DNA from: DATGZX01 sp035296965 | GTDB lineage: Bacteria; Planctomycetota; Planctomycetia; Gemmatales; Gemmataceae | Length of the DNA stretch: 22,623 bases | Direction: 5' to 3' | NCBI GenBank assembly: GCA_035296965.1 | Contig: DATGZX010000016.1 | Span: 1 to 22,623 of the forward strand | Notes under the pieces: model-generated | The model's input: the letters and a program-made list of their open reading frames with translations, nothing else | Told to the model about the DNA's origin: nothing | Databases searched by the model: none | Translations under genes and position numbers: made by a program | Shown: piece by piece, positions 8,159 through 15,459 of the stretch | Numbering within the stretch: the stretch's first letter is position 1 | How the letters are laid out: the number at the start of each line of letters is the position of its first letter

Positions 8159-9091
8159 TCAACCCCGCGGATGAAAACGATGGTGGATCGCGCGCAGCCT
8201 GTCTCGGTCGACGTGCGTGTAATGCTGGGTCGTGCGAATGTTGGCGTGGCCTAGCAGCTCCTGCACGGACCGCAAGTCGGCGCCGCCGGCCAATAAGTGT
8301 GTGGCAAAACTGTGCCGGAGCGTGTGTGGGCTGACCTTGGTGCTCAAGGCTGCCCGCCGCGCGTATTTCTTGACAATGGTCCAAAGCATTTCGCGCGTCA
8401 GCACCCGGCCGCCACGGCTGACGAAGACCCAAGGCGAGTCGGGAGCCACTCGAACCAGCTCGGGACGTAGTTCACTCAGGTAGGCGCGCAATGCCTTCAG
8501 GGCCGGTCGACCCAGTGGCACGATGCGCTGTTTGCTTCCCTTGCCCGTGCATTTGCAGAATCCCGAATCAAGATGCAGGTCGGCGAGCTTGAGATCGACC
8601 ACCTCGGACGCCCGGCTGCCCGTTGCATAAAGCGTTTCCAGCAGCGCCTGATCCCGCAGGTAGAATCGGTCGCCCGGTTGAGGCGCTGCCAGCAGTTTCT
8701 CCACACTTTCCGGACTAAGCACTTGCGGAATGCGCTCCCATAAAGTTGGCGAGCTCAACAGCTCGACAGCACCGAGCTCCGCGCGTTCCTCGAGGCGTAG
8801 AAAGCGATAAAACATTTTCAGCGCGACAAGGTGCCGGGCAGTGCTGGCAGGGGCCAGCCCTTCATCACGCAGATGGCTGACGTATTGACTCAGCTCACGA
8901 ATTCCGGGATGGAGGTAGTCTTTCAATGCGCCGGTCGCTGCCCACTGCGCAAAGCGATCGAGGTCACGTCCATACGCCAGAACCGTGTTCGCTGCCATGC
9001 CGCGCTCTGCTTGCAGATAGTTGCGAAATGCCGCAATGTCGTCTGCGAGGGGAGCAGATTGGGCCGGCTTCTCGGGTGAGGGTCGCTTCAT
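8159..9091 (-). CDS. XerC/XerD-type tyrosine recombinase
   Basis: This 310-residue site-specific recombinase has a SAM-like N-terminal core-binding domain (~16-105) and a C-terminal catalytic domain. All catalytic residues are visible: Arg160 in 'ATGSRASEV', Lys184 in 'GKGSKQRIVPLG', His256 and Arg259 in 'HTLRHSFATH', His282 in 'LLGHANIRTTQHYTHV' and the nucleophile Tyr291. Length and motifs fit the housekeeping Xer family (near 300 residues) that resolves chromosome dimers at dif, but the sequence cannot separate XerC from XerD or from a Xer-like element integrase. The ATG at 9091 is preferred over one at 9148 because AGAGG lies a few bases before it and the family's N terminus fits. It stands alone on the minus strand, bracketed by inverted copies of a ~70 bp repeat. 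No dif-like site was identified. Confidence 0.93.
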   Translation of the reverse strand: MKRPSPEKPAQSAPLADDIAAFRNYLQAERGMAANTVLAYGRDLDRFAQWAATGALKDYLHPGIRELSQYVSHLRDEGLAPASTARHLVALKMFYRFLRLEERAELGAVELLSSPTLWERIPQVLSPESVEKLLAAPQPGDRFYLRDQALLETLYATGSRASEVVDLKLADLHLDSGFCKCTGKGSKQRIVPLGRPALKALRAYLSELRPELVRVAPDSPWVFVSRGGRVLTREMLWTIVKKYARRAALSTKVSPHTLRHSFATHLLAGGADLRSVQELLGHANIRTTQHYTHVDRDRLRAIHHRFHPRG

Positions 9092-9180
9092 GGCACCTCT
9101 GGCGTTACGAGCGGCGGCACTCCGTGCACCAACCGCGTGACTATTCATTGCTGCGCGACCAGTGCCTCATGCTTCGTATG

Positions 9181-9276
9181 CCCCTCGCCCCCGTACTCGG
9201 AGGAGAGGGGTTTGGGGTGAGGGGGTTGAGCAAACCTTCAATAGTCTAAAACCCTCACCCCCTGCCCCTCTCCCTT
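9181..9276. repeat. GC-rich palindromic repeat pair upstream of xer
   Basis: A hairpin at 9181-9210 (CCCCTCGCCCCCG against CGGAGGAGAGGGG, two mismatches) resembles the core of copies A and B. It is followed by GGGGTGAGGGGGTT (9214-9227), which is repeated in inverted form as AACCCTCACCCC (9250-9261). Then comes CCCCTCTCCCTT (to 9276), whose complement resumes as AAGGGAGAGGGG (9399-9410) after a 109 bp insertion. These look like dispersed noncoding repeats rather than gene parts. Confidence 0.7.
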
Positions 9277-9286
9277 AAGTACAAGG

Positions 9287-9395
9287 AGCCTGCTGAAAAA
9301 GGGGTCTGACCCCCTACGAAGCTTCTCTGATTTCCCGCTTTCTTGGGGATCTGTGGCCATTCGTGGAAGGGGTCAGACCCCTTTTTCAGCAGGCT
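9287..9395. repeat. Perfect 27 bp inverted repeat with 55 bp loop (REP/MITE-like)
   Basis: Arms 9287-9313 and 9369-9395 are exact reverse complements over 27 bases, beginning AGCCTGCTGAAAAAGGGG. Each arm also holds a small palindrome, GGGGTCTGACCCC. The 109 bp unit lies inside another repeat, and ACAAGG occurs at both edges (9281-9286 and 9397-9402), which could be a target duplication. Arms of this type resemble REP-like palindromes associated with transposases, but no transposase gene is present here. Confidence 0.85.
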
Positions 9396-9612
9396 CACAA
9401 GGGAGAGGGGGGTAAGCAGACTCGTTACATTGGTTGCTCAGTCCTCAATAAGATCGACTGCCTGTACGTATCTGGCGGAGAAAACTGCCCTGCTCGAGTA
9501 CCATCCAACTCTTATCGGCCCGTGCCAATCACGAACTTCGGTTTATCTCCGAGTTCCCGCGCAAAGACTTGCCAGCGACAATGGGCCACCCGCAAATACC
9601 ACGAAGGCGAGG

Positions 9613-9683
9613 GCAGGTAATAAATCTCCCCTCTCCCCGGAGTACCGGGGCGAGGGGAGAACGTTCGCTGCCGCTCGCCTAAC
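9613..9683 (-). repeat. ~70 bp dispersed repeat, copy B (inverted relative to copy A)
   Basis: Reading the minus strand gives GTTAGGCGAGCGGCAGCG, then the hairpin CTCCCCTCGCCCCGG...CCGGGGAGAGGGGAG, ending in ACCTGC. The order and flanks are the same as in copy A (8035-8104). The match extends well beyond the hairpin, so the two are copies of one element and not just similar palindromes. The region 9149-9798 holds only these repeats and no supported gene. Confidence 0.85.
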
Positions 9684-9798
9684 AGGAATTCACAGCGCGG
9701 AAAGAGCCAAGCAGTGTAGAATCTCCTACGAAGGCATAGCGAAGATCCCCGGTGAGGCGCCGATCCAAAGCGCGACACGCCACCGTCGTGAGGTCAGG

Positions 9799-11073
9799 GT
9801 GCGTAGCAACGAACAATCGTCGACCGCGGTCACAAATAGTCCCGGAACCGGGTTGCTTCGCCGCTGGCGTCTCTTGTTGGTACTCTTCGTTCTTCTCTGC
9901 ACATTTGGAATAGCAGCACGCTGGTATCTTCGCTCGCAGCAGGCAACGGACTTGGTCCGCGCGCGCTTGCAGGCTTCCTATGGCGGGCCCCTTCAAGTTG
10001 CGACCGTGGAATTGGGCCTGGGAAGTTCCTCCATCCGGGGGCTGCGACTCTTTCAGGCCGGGTCCCAACCTTCCGACGATCCCTGGTTGGTCATTGATGA
10101 AGCGCACATGGATGCTTCACTTTTGACCCTGCTGAATGGCGAGCCGGCTTCTGTCCCCGTCCTCCTCACGGGAGTCGTGCTGACTCTCCGCTATGACCAG
10201 TCCGGCCGGTTGCTGACGGAATTGCCCAAGCCGGGTGAAAAAGTGTCTCACTTCCCCAGTCTTTCCTTCAAGAGTGCGAGGGTTCGATTACTGCAAGAGG
10301 GGCATCCCGATTTTGAGATCGCGGAAATCGGCGGGCAACTCCATGCCGAGGGTGATCGCTTGGTGCTTACCGGTACCGCAACCGATCCTGCCTGGGGTGA
10401 TTGGGCCGTCACCGGCTCAATGGATCCCATAACAGAAACGACCACCATGCGTATGACCGCTGCCCGCGTCCATCTCACTCAGGCCATGCTATCCAGTCTG
10501 CCCTTCGTGCCCGCGAAGGTTTGGCGACAGGTCCAGTGTGAAGGGGACACGCCGGTCGAACTCGTGGTCGGATCTGACCTGCTAGCCAAGAAAAGGCACT
10601 ACCGTGTAAACCTGGAGCCGGAAAGCACCAAAGTGCACATATCATCGATCAATCTGTACGCAGACCGGGCGCACGGCAAGGTAGCGATTGAGGATGGCGT
10701 CGTGAAACTGGAGAAAGTTTCCGGTCACAGCGCAGACGGTCAGATCGGGACAAGCGGCATTCTGGATTTCCACGCCGATCCTTGCCAGCTGCGGTTTTCC
10801 GTTTCGGCTGAGCATCTCGACCTTTCGCTGCTCCCCAAGAGCTGGCATTTGCCTCCAACCTTAAAAGGACGTCTTAGCGGTCAGGCCGAGCTGCTGGTCA
10901 GTATTGCGGACGGCAAGCCGCTTACAAGCGGGGATGGCTACGGGACCGTCACGGAGACACGCATCGCCGCCGTTCCCGTGCGTAAGCCGATTCCCGTGAA
11001 GCTTCACGCCGACGGGAAACGCTTCCACTTCAGTCCCGGAAGACAGAATGATCGAAATTCATCACCTCCGTAA
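9799..11073 (+). CDS. AsmA-like membrane-anchored protein, C-terminus apparently truncated
   Basis: This protein of about 424 residues starts at GTG 9799, with GAGG 5 nt upstream. The open frame extends further upstream to 9343, but that part runs through palindromic repeats and has no protein-like character. An N-terminal membrane anchor ('RRWRLLLVLFVLLCTFGIAARWYL', ~residues 19-42) is followed by a long beta-rich region in the style of AsmA/DUF748 proteins: 'LQVATVELGLGSSSIRGLRLFQAG', 'WLVIDEAHMDASLLTLLNG', 'PVLLTGVVLTLRYDQSGRLL', 'GRLSGQAELLVSIADGKP'. Such proteins face the periplasm and are linked to envelope lipid traffic. Relatives are usually longer; here the frame stops in mid-pattern and its last 26 bases overlap the start of the ABC ATPase gene, suggesting loss of the C-terminal part. 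The start codon is uncertain. Confidence 0.65.
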   Translation: MRSNEQSSTAVTNSPGTGLLRRWRLLLVLFVLLCTFGIAARWYLRSQQATDLVRARLQASYGGPLQVATVELGLGSSSIRGLRLFQAGSQPSDDPWLVIDEAHMDASLLTLLNGEPASVPVLLTGVVLTLRYDQSGRLLTELPKPGEKVSHFPSLSFKSARVRLLQEGHPDFEIAEIGGQLHAEGDRLVLTGTATDPAWGDWAVTGSMDPITETTTMRMTAARVHLTQAMLSSLPFVPAKVWRQVQCEGDTPVELVVGSDLLAKKRHYRVNLEPESTKVHISSINLYADRAHGKVAIEDGVVKLEKVSGHSADGQIGTSGILDFHADPCQLRFSVSAEHLDLSLLPKSWHLPPTLKGRLSGQAELLVSIADGKPLTSGDGYGTVTETRIAAVPVRKPIPVKLHADGKRFHFSPGRQNDRNSSPP

Positions 11074-11974
11074 GGAATACGACAAGACCCTTGCCCTCGA
11101 GAATTTGCATCTGGAGATTCCCGAGGGCGAGGTTTTCGGATTGATCGGTCCCAACGGGGCAGGGAAAACGACGTTGATCCGCGTCCTGGCGACGCTCTTG
11201 GAGCCGACCTACGGCCAAGTGCGCATCGCCGGGATCGACGTGCTGGAAGACCCGCTGCGCGTGCATCCGCTCATCGGCTACATGTCCGATTTTTTCAGCG
11301 TCTACGAGAACATGCTGGTTTGGGAATATCTCGATCATTTTGCGCGCTGTTATAACGTCGAGCGGCACAAGCGGGAGCGCTTGATTGAGGAAGTGTTGCA
11401 GCTCGTAAGCCTGGAGATCCGCCGGGACGCCGAGATCCGCACCCTGTCACGCGGCATGCGCCAGCGCCTTTGCTTTGCGAAGACGCTGGTACACCAGCCA
11501 AAGGTGCTCCTGCTCGACGAACCCGCCTCCGGTCTCGACCCGGCAGGGCGGCTGGAGTTCCGCGAGATGCTCAAGCAATTGCACGCGATGGGGCGCACGG
11601 TGCTCATTTCCAGTCATATTCTTACGGAAATGGCAGACTTCTGCACGTCGATCGGCATCATGGAGGAAGGCCGGCTCCTGGCCAGCGGCCGCGTCGAAGA
11701 TATCTTGCGGAAACTGCAACCAAGCTTGCGCATCGAGATCGAAGTGGCCTCCGGGGCGGACCGGCTCGTGGAATTGTTGAACCGGGAGAGCGCCAGCCAA
11801 CGCGTGGATGCGGCCGATGCTGTGGTGCGCTGTCGCTGGACCGCCGGACGAGAAGCCTTGCCGGAGCTGCACCGGCGCATCGTCGCGGCCGGGATCGATT
11901 TGATCGCGTTCGCCGTCAAAACCGACAACCTGGAAGACATTTACATGCGGATCTCAGGACACAAAACGTCATGA
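11048..11974 (+). CDS. ABC transporter ATP-binding protein (ABC-2 type)
   Basis: This 308-residue ATPase has Walker A 'GPNGAGKTT' (34-42), the signature 'LSRGMRQ' (133-139), Walker B 'VLLLDE' (153-158), D-loop 'SGLDP' and H-switch His190 in 'LISSHIL'. The Q-loop position reads 'YMSDFFSVYENM', without the usual Gln, a form seen in drug/ABC-2 exporters of this group. About 80 C-terminal residues form the accessory domain typical of ABC-2 exporters. It couples ATP hydrolysis to the permease encoded at 12283. Its start overlaps the AsmA-like gene by 26 nt. Its TGA stop overlaps an ATG (ATGA at 11971-11974), a layout typical of translational coupling, but the frame opened there runs into a 254 bp repeat instead of a normal gene. 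The substrate is unknown. Confidence 0.94.
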   Translation: MIEIHHLRKEYDKTLALENLHLEIPEGEVFGLIGPNGAGKTTLIRVLATLLEPTYGQVRIAGIDVLEDPLRVHPLIGYMSDFFSVYENMLVWEYLDHFARCYNVERHKRERLIEEVLQLVSLEIRRDAEIRTLSRGMRQRLCFAKTLVHQPKVLLLDEPASGLDPAGRLEFREMLKQLHAMGRTVLISSHILTEMADFCTSIGIMEEGRLLASGRVEDILRKLQPSLRIEIEVASGADRLVELLNRESASQRVDAADAVVRCRWTAGREALPELHRRIVAAGIDLIAFAVKTDNLEDIYMRISGHKTS

Positions 11975-12016
11975 AGCGAACGTCCGACTGCGCCGCAAAG
12001 CGCGCCGATTTATGGG

Positions 12017-12270
12017 CTAAATCACCGTGCGCAAATCAGCAGCAATTGATTGGCCTTGGGTGCCATGCTTTCGCGGCCCAAGCCTTGGCCGAACCCAGCT
12101 ATTTCTACTTGCCGGGGCCGCGAAAGCATGTCGTGCCCCAACGCAAGGGGACAGTTTGCCGACTGCTCCATGCTTTCGGGCCTCGCCTTCTGGACGTTTG
12201 TGGCCGTGGGTTGGCCCGAAAGCATGGCACCCAACATGCATCTGCTGCAAGATCACGCACGGTCATTTAG
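12017..12270. repeat. 254 bp structured repeat element, copy 1
   Basis: Terminal inverted repeats are CTAAATCACCGTGCG (12017-12031) and CGCACGGTCATTTAG (12256-12270), matching at 14 of 15 bases. Inside are CAGCAG/CTGCTG (12037-12042, 12242-12247), a closing stem TTGGGTGC/GCACCCAA (12056-12063, 12227-12234), a 16 bp hairpin stem (12064-12079 with 12115-12130) and a 14 bp hairpin stem (12169-12182 with 12213-12226). Both hairpins share the CATGCTTTCG core, so arms can also pair crosswise. The same architecture and near-identical stems occur at 15460-15713 in the same orientation. It fills the 308 bp gap between the ABC ATPase and permease genes. It could be a MITE-like element or a structured RNA; it carries no transposase. 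Confidence 0.9.
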
Positions 12271-12282
12271 AAGGCTAACTGC

Positions 12283-13827
12283 ATGAAGTTCGACTTCTGG
12301 AACAATCCGATCCTTGTTACTTCGATGCGCGTGCGCTACCGGCGTGGCGGCCTCTTCAACATTACGACCGTGTACCTGCTGTTGCTGGTCGCGGGGGGCG
12401 CCGCACTGGCCTACTACAACCACGTGTTCGGAGGCCCTTGGTCGCGGAACTACTTGCTGGCAATGCTTGGCTTGCAATTCTTCGGGTTCGGGCTGATCGC
12501 AGGCGGGGCGACAGCGGCTTCGCTGCGTGCAGAAGTCGCGGAGCGCACGCTCGATTTCCAGCGGATCGCCGCTCTTAGTCCGCAGCAAATCCTTCTGGGA
12601 AAGCTGCTGGGGGAACCGGCGATCGCCTATCTGCTGCCTGTTACTTCGATTCCGCTCGGCGTTTATTGTTGGCTCCTGGGCGTGCAAGGCTTGTCGCTTC
12701 TGGTCCTGATCCTGCTTTATGTTCTCCTCTTCACGAACACCATTCTTATTGGCAGCCTGGGGCTTCTGCAACAGGTGGAGCGCCCGGCAAGCAAGGCGTC
12801 CGCAATGACGAGCGGGGGGAGCTGGGGATGGGGGTGGTTGGTTCTGGAGTTCCTCCTGGTTGCCACCGGGCAGTCGTCGCTGGCTTCGCCCACCTCGGCA
12901 GCCATCGTCGGTTTGCTGACTCCCGCTGCCGCCCTGCACGGGCTCTTTTCCGGCGATCCGTGGCGCTACGCGCTGTCCTTTTACGGCGTGCAGATTCCGT
13001 TCCTGCTGCTAACGCCGGTGGCGCAGCTCGCTTTGGCTTTCCTCTGCTTCCGATTGATGTCGCGGCGCTTGCTGAACCCACTCAATACTTCCCTGGGAAA
13101 ACCAACTGCTTATCTAACGCTCCTCGCCATCGACTTGTTGGCCGCGGGTGTTCTGACGGAACCGATACCGGTTGGATTGCCAATCCTGCAGCGCTGCGTC
13201 GCTTATTCTCTGGTCCATCTCACTGCTTGCTATTTCTTGTTTGGTTCGGTCACGCCTATGCGCGACACTCTATTGAGTTGGCTTTGGCGTTTCCGCGGTC
13301 GATCCTCGCGTGCGTGGGACCTAGGAGTTGGTGATCGTTCGGAAAACGGATTGGCTTTGGTGACTTTTTGCGTGATCGGCATCTTGGGTCTTCTGTTTTT
13401 GGTCGTATGGCCCGCTGCCCGTCAAGAGGGCGTTGCCGCCGCCCAGGTGGATCGAGTCGGGATAGGTTCCATTCTTCTCGTTACGATGCTGCTGGTCCTT
13501 TCACTCGGCACCCTCTACCAATGGTTTGTCTTTATTGCCGGGAGAGTCGGACGGACAGCGTTCTTTACGTTCGTGGCAATCATCGTTGTTCCCTTCCACG
13601 TTCTGGGGAGCTATTACCAAAATGGATTCCTACTATCGCTAACGCCCAGCGCTCTATTCGGCGACTGGATTATCGGCTCACCCTCTCCATCTTTACTTCC
13701 CTTCGTCATCGAGTACGGGTTATTCCTGGTCCTGAGCTGGGTGTCTCTGCGCCGGCGGATGGGCCGCGCCCGCCGAGCTATTGATCAGAAGCTGGAAGGC
13801 ATGGGCGTCAAGCAAGCGCCGGCGTAA
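12283..13827 (+). CDS. ABC-2-type transporter permease
   Basis: This 514-residue, very hydrophobic protein has about 10-12 membrane segments, for example 'TTVYLLLLVAGGAALAYY', 'GLSLLVLILLYVLLFTNTIL', 'FLLLTPVAQLALAFLCF', 'VTFCVIGILGLLFLVV' and 'TAFFTFVAIIVVPFHVLG'. The N-terminal cytoplasmic 'NNPILVTSMRVRYRRGG' and 'AEVAERTLDFQRIAALSPQQILLGKL' resemble the coupling region of ABC-2 exporters, where 'E-R...TLE-L-...LSP..I..GK' is common. It should pair with the ATPase at 11048, although a 254 bp repeat separates them. The ATG at 12283 lies 12 nt beyond the repeat's right end, with AAGG at 12271-12274 as a weak ribosome binding site. Substrate is unknown. It could depend on readthrough transcription across the repeat. 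Confidence 0.85.
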   Translation: MKFDFWNNPILVTSMRVRYRRGGLFNITTVYLLLLVAGGAALAYYNHVFGGPWSRNYLLAMLGLQFFGFGLIAGGATAASLRAEVAERTLDFQRIAALSPQQILLGKLLGEPAIAYLLPVTSIPLGVYCWLLGVQGLSLLVLILLYVLLFTNTILIGSLGLLQQVERPASKASAMTSGGSWGWGWLVLEFLLVATGQSSLASPTSAAIVGLLTPAAALHGLFSGDPWRYALSFYGVQIPFLLLTPVAQLALAFLCFRLMSRRLLNPLNTSLGKPTAYLTLLAIDLLAAGVLTEPIPVGLPILQRCVAYSLVHLTACYFLFGSVTPMRDTLLSWLWRFRGRSSRAWDLGVGDRSENGLALVTFCVIGILGLLFLVVWPAARQEGVAAAQVDRVGIGSILLVTMLLVLSLGTLYQWFVFIAGRVGRTAFFTFVAIIVVPFHVLGSYYQNGFLLSLTPSALFGDWIIGSPSPSLLPFVIEYGLFLVLSWVSLRRRMGRARRAIDQKLEGMGVKQAPA

Positions 13828-13955
13828 GAGTCTCCGGAAAGGAGAACGTGCCACCGGGCTCGGACCACTCCTATCTTGATCCATGCCTCCTGACCAAATT
13901 GCCCAAACCGACCAATTGGAAGAATCGACACATCAACGTGATCCGGCCACAAGAA

Positions 13956-14042
13956 TTACGCAGGGGCCTTGAAGCAGGCCTCACCATCTCGGGCATAGAA
14001 TAGTTTGCCGCGGGCCAGCACCGAGCCGATTTCTTTTATGGC
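13956..14042 (-). pseudogene. Possible remnant of a PQQ-like beta-propeller gene C-terminus
   Basis: On the minus strand a frame ending in TAA (13956-13958) reads '...AIKEIGSVLARGKLFYARDGEACFKAPA' in two overlapping parts: AIKEIGSVLARGKLFY and ARDGEACFKAPA. It resembles the final blade of beta-propeller proteins; compare 'VIANGRLYIHDQDVLLCYD' at the end of the first gene in this window. Upstream the pattern is lost within a few codons. It lies in the 257 bp gap between the permease and protease genes, in which nothing else was recognised. Only ~28 residues support it, so it may be chance. Confidence 0.35.
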
Positions 14043-14084
14043 CCTGCCCGGTGCGCACCTTGAGTAAACCTGCCGCCAAGAATT

Positions 14085-15437
14085 ATGCACCGACAAATCT
14101 CGATGCCGACACGCTCCACTGCATGGGCAATTGCCGTTGCTTTAATCTTCTCCCAGGCATTCACGCCAGCGGGCTTCGGCTCCGAACGCGGGAACATCGT
14201 CAACAGGCGCTCGGAAGGGGCGGCTGTCGAGGAGGCGTCACCTCATTCGGAACCAACGTCCGGCACGCACGCGGCGTCCCTGCTCCGAAGCCGGCACCTG
14301 GCTTTCCTGGGTGCCGACCGTTGGCATGCCGCCGGCTTTCGCGGTCAGGGAATCAAGGTCGCCATTCTCGATTCCGGCTTCCGTGGCTACCGCGCCTTTT
14401 TGGGACGGGCCTTACCCGAGCACGTGACCGTTCATTCGTGCCGGAGCGACGGCAATCTAGAGGCGAAGGACAGCATCCATGGCATCCTGTGCGGCGAAGT
14501 CGTACATGCGCTGGCGCCAGACGCCGAGCTGCTGTTCGCGAATTGGGAGCCCGACAGGCCCGATCAATTCATCGAAGCTGTTCGCTGGGCAAGAGGGCAG
14601 GGGGCCCGCGTCTTGTCCTGTTCGCTGATCATGCCCAGCTGGAGCGATGGGGAAGGTGGAGGGCCAACCCACGCTGCTCTTGTGGAACTTCTTACAAGTC
14701 ATGGGGGAACTGCCGACGCTGTCTGCTTCGCCAGCGCGGGCAACACCGCCCAGCGCCATTGGAGCGGGCTATTTCACGACGGCGCCGCCCATTTCCATGA
14801 ATGGGAGCAAGGCCGAACGGAAAATGAGCTGAGCCCCTGGGGAAACGAACCGGTCTCGGTGGAGTTATGCTGGCAAGCGGCCGGCGATTACGACCTGATC
14901 GTGGACGATAGGACGGCGCACGAGGAAGTAGCCCGGTCGTTGGCGCAGACGGAGCGGGAGCGCGTCTGCGCCGTGGCCCGGTTCCAGCCTCGGCCTTCCC
15001 ACGATTACGATGTTCGCGTCCGGCTAGCCGGCGGCACACCGGGCATGTTTCATCTGGTGGCCCTGGGCGGCTACCTGCAAAGCACCACCAGCCGAGGCAG
15101 CATACCATTTCCCGCGGACGGGCCCGAGGTAATCGCGGTGGGCGCGGTCGACGCTTACGGCCATCGGGCCCCATACAGTTCTTGTGGCCCAAACTCGCCT
15201 TGGCCGAAGCCCGACCTGGTTGCGCTGGTGCCGTTCCCGACGATTTGCAGGGCACAGTCTTTTTCGGGCACGTCGGCTGCCTCACCGCAAGCGGCCGCTA
15301 CGGCCGCTCTGTGGTGGTCGAAATATCCGAACTGGGCAGCGACGCAAATTCGCCATGCCTTGCAAGCCTCCGCTCACGATCTCGGACCGCCAGGTCACGA
15401 TTATGAAACCGGCTATGGCCTGATCTCGCTTCCTTAA
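14085..15437 (+). CDS. Secreted subtilisin-like serine protease (S8 family)
   Basis: This 450-residue protein has an N-terminal signal sequence ('STAWAIAVALIFSQAFTPAGFG', ~11-32). The catalytic triad is readable: Asp96 in 'VAILDSGF', His132 in 'DSIHGILCGEVV', and Ser397 in 'SGTSAASP', with oxyanion Asn220 in 'CFASAGN'. Some 175 residues separate Asn220 and Ser397 and include a beta-rich insert ('VELCWQAAGDYDLIVDD ... HDYDVRVRLAGG') resembling a small binding domain. The His motif is HG-I rather than the common HGTHVAG, and a short spacer replaces a typical propeptide. It should cleave peptides outside the cell membrane. The ribosome binding site is weak at the ATG used, and a second in-frame ATG lies at 14103. 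A structured repeat follows 22 nt after the stop, and the next gene is convergent. Confidence 0.9.
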   Translation: MHRQISMPTRSTAWAIAVALIFSQAFTPAGFGSERGNIVNRRSEGAAVEEASPHSEPTSGTHAASLLRSRHLAFLGADRWHAAGFRGQGIKVAILDSGFRGYRAFLGRALPEHVTVHSCRSDGNLEAKDSIHGILCGEVVHALAPDAELLFANWEPDRPDQFIEAVRWARGQGARVLSCSLIMPSWSDGEGGGPTHAALVELLTSHGGTADAVCFASAGNTAQRHWSGLFHDGAAHFHEWEQGRTENELSPWGNEPVSVELCWQAAGDYDLIVDDRTAHEEVARSLAQTERERVCAVARFQPRPSHDYDVRVRLAGGTPGMFHLVALGGYLQSTTSRGSIPFPADGPEVIAVGAVDAYGHRAPYSSCGPNSPWPKPDLVALVPFPTICRAQSFSGTSAASPQAAATAALWWSKYPNWAATQIRHALQASAHDLGPPGHDYETGYGLISLP

Positions 15438-15459
15438 GGCTTGCTATACCCTCGTTTCG

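Noticed and set aside
8035..9683. Integrative element or CRISPR-like array around xer
   Set aside because: Repeats are palindromic, inverted and unevenly spaced, with no cas genes, no attachment-site direct repeats and no cargo beyond the recombinase.
9343..9798. N-terminal extension of the AsmA-like open frame
   Set aside because: It begins inside the 27 bp inverted repeat and runs through repeat copy B; composition is not protein-like and the membrane anchor begins only after 9850.
11470..12270. Long open frame overlapping the ABC ATPase and the repeat
   Set aside because: Its first two thirds are an alternative frame of the ATPase gene and the rest is the structured repeat; only the part from 11971 is discussed, as a possible bridging frame.
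12253..12939. 228-codon minus-strand open frame opposite the permease gene
   Set aside because: Gln/Arg-rich shadow of a hydrophobic coding sequence with no independent support.
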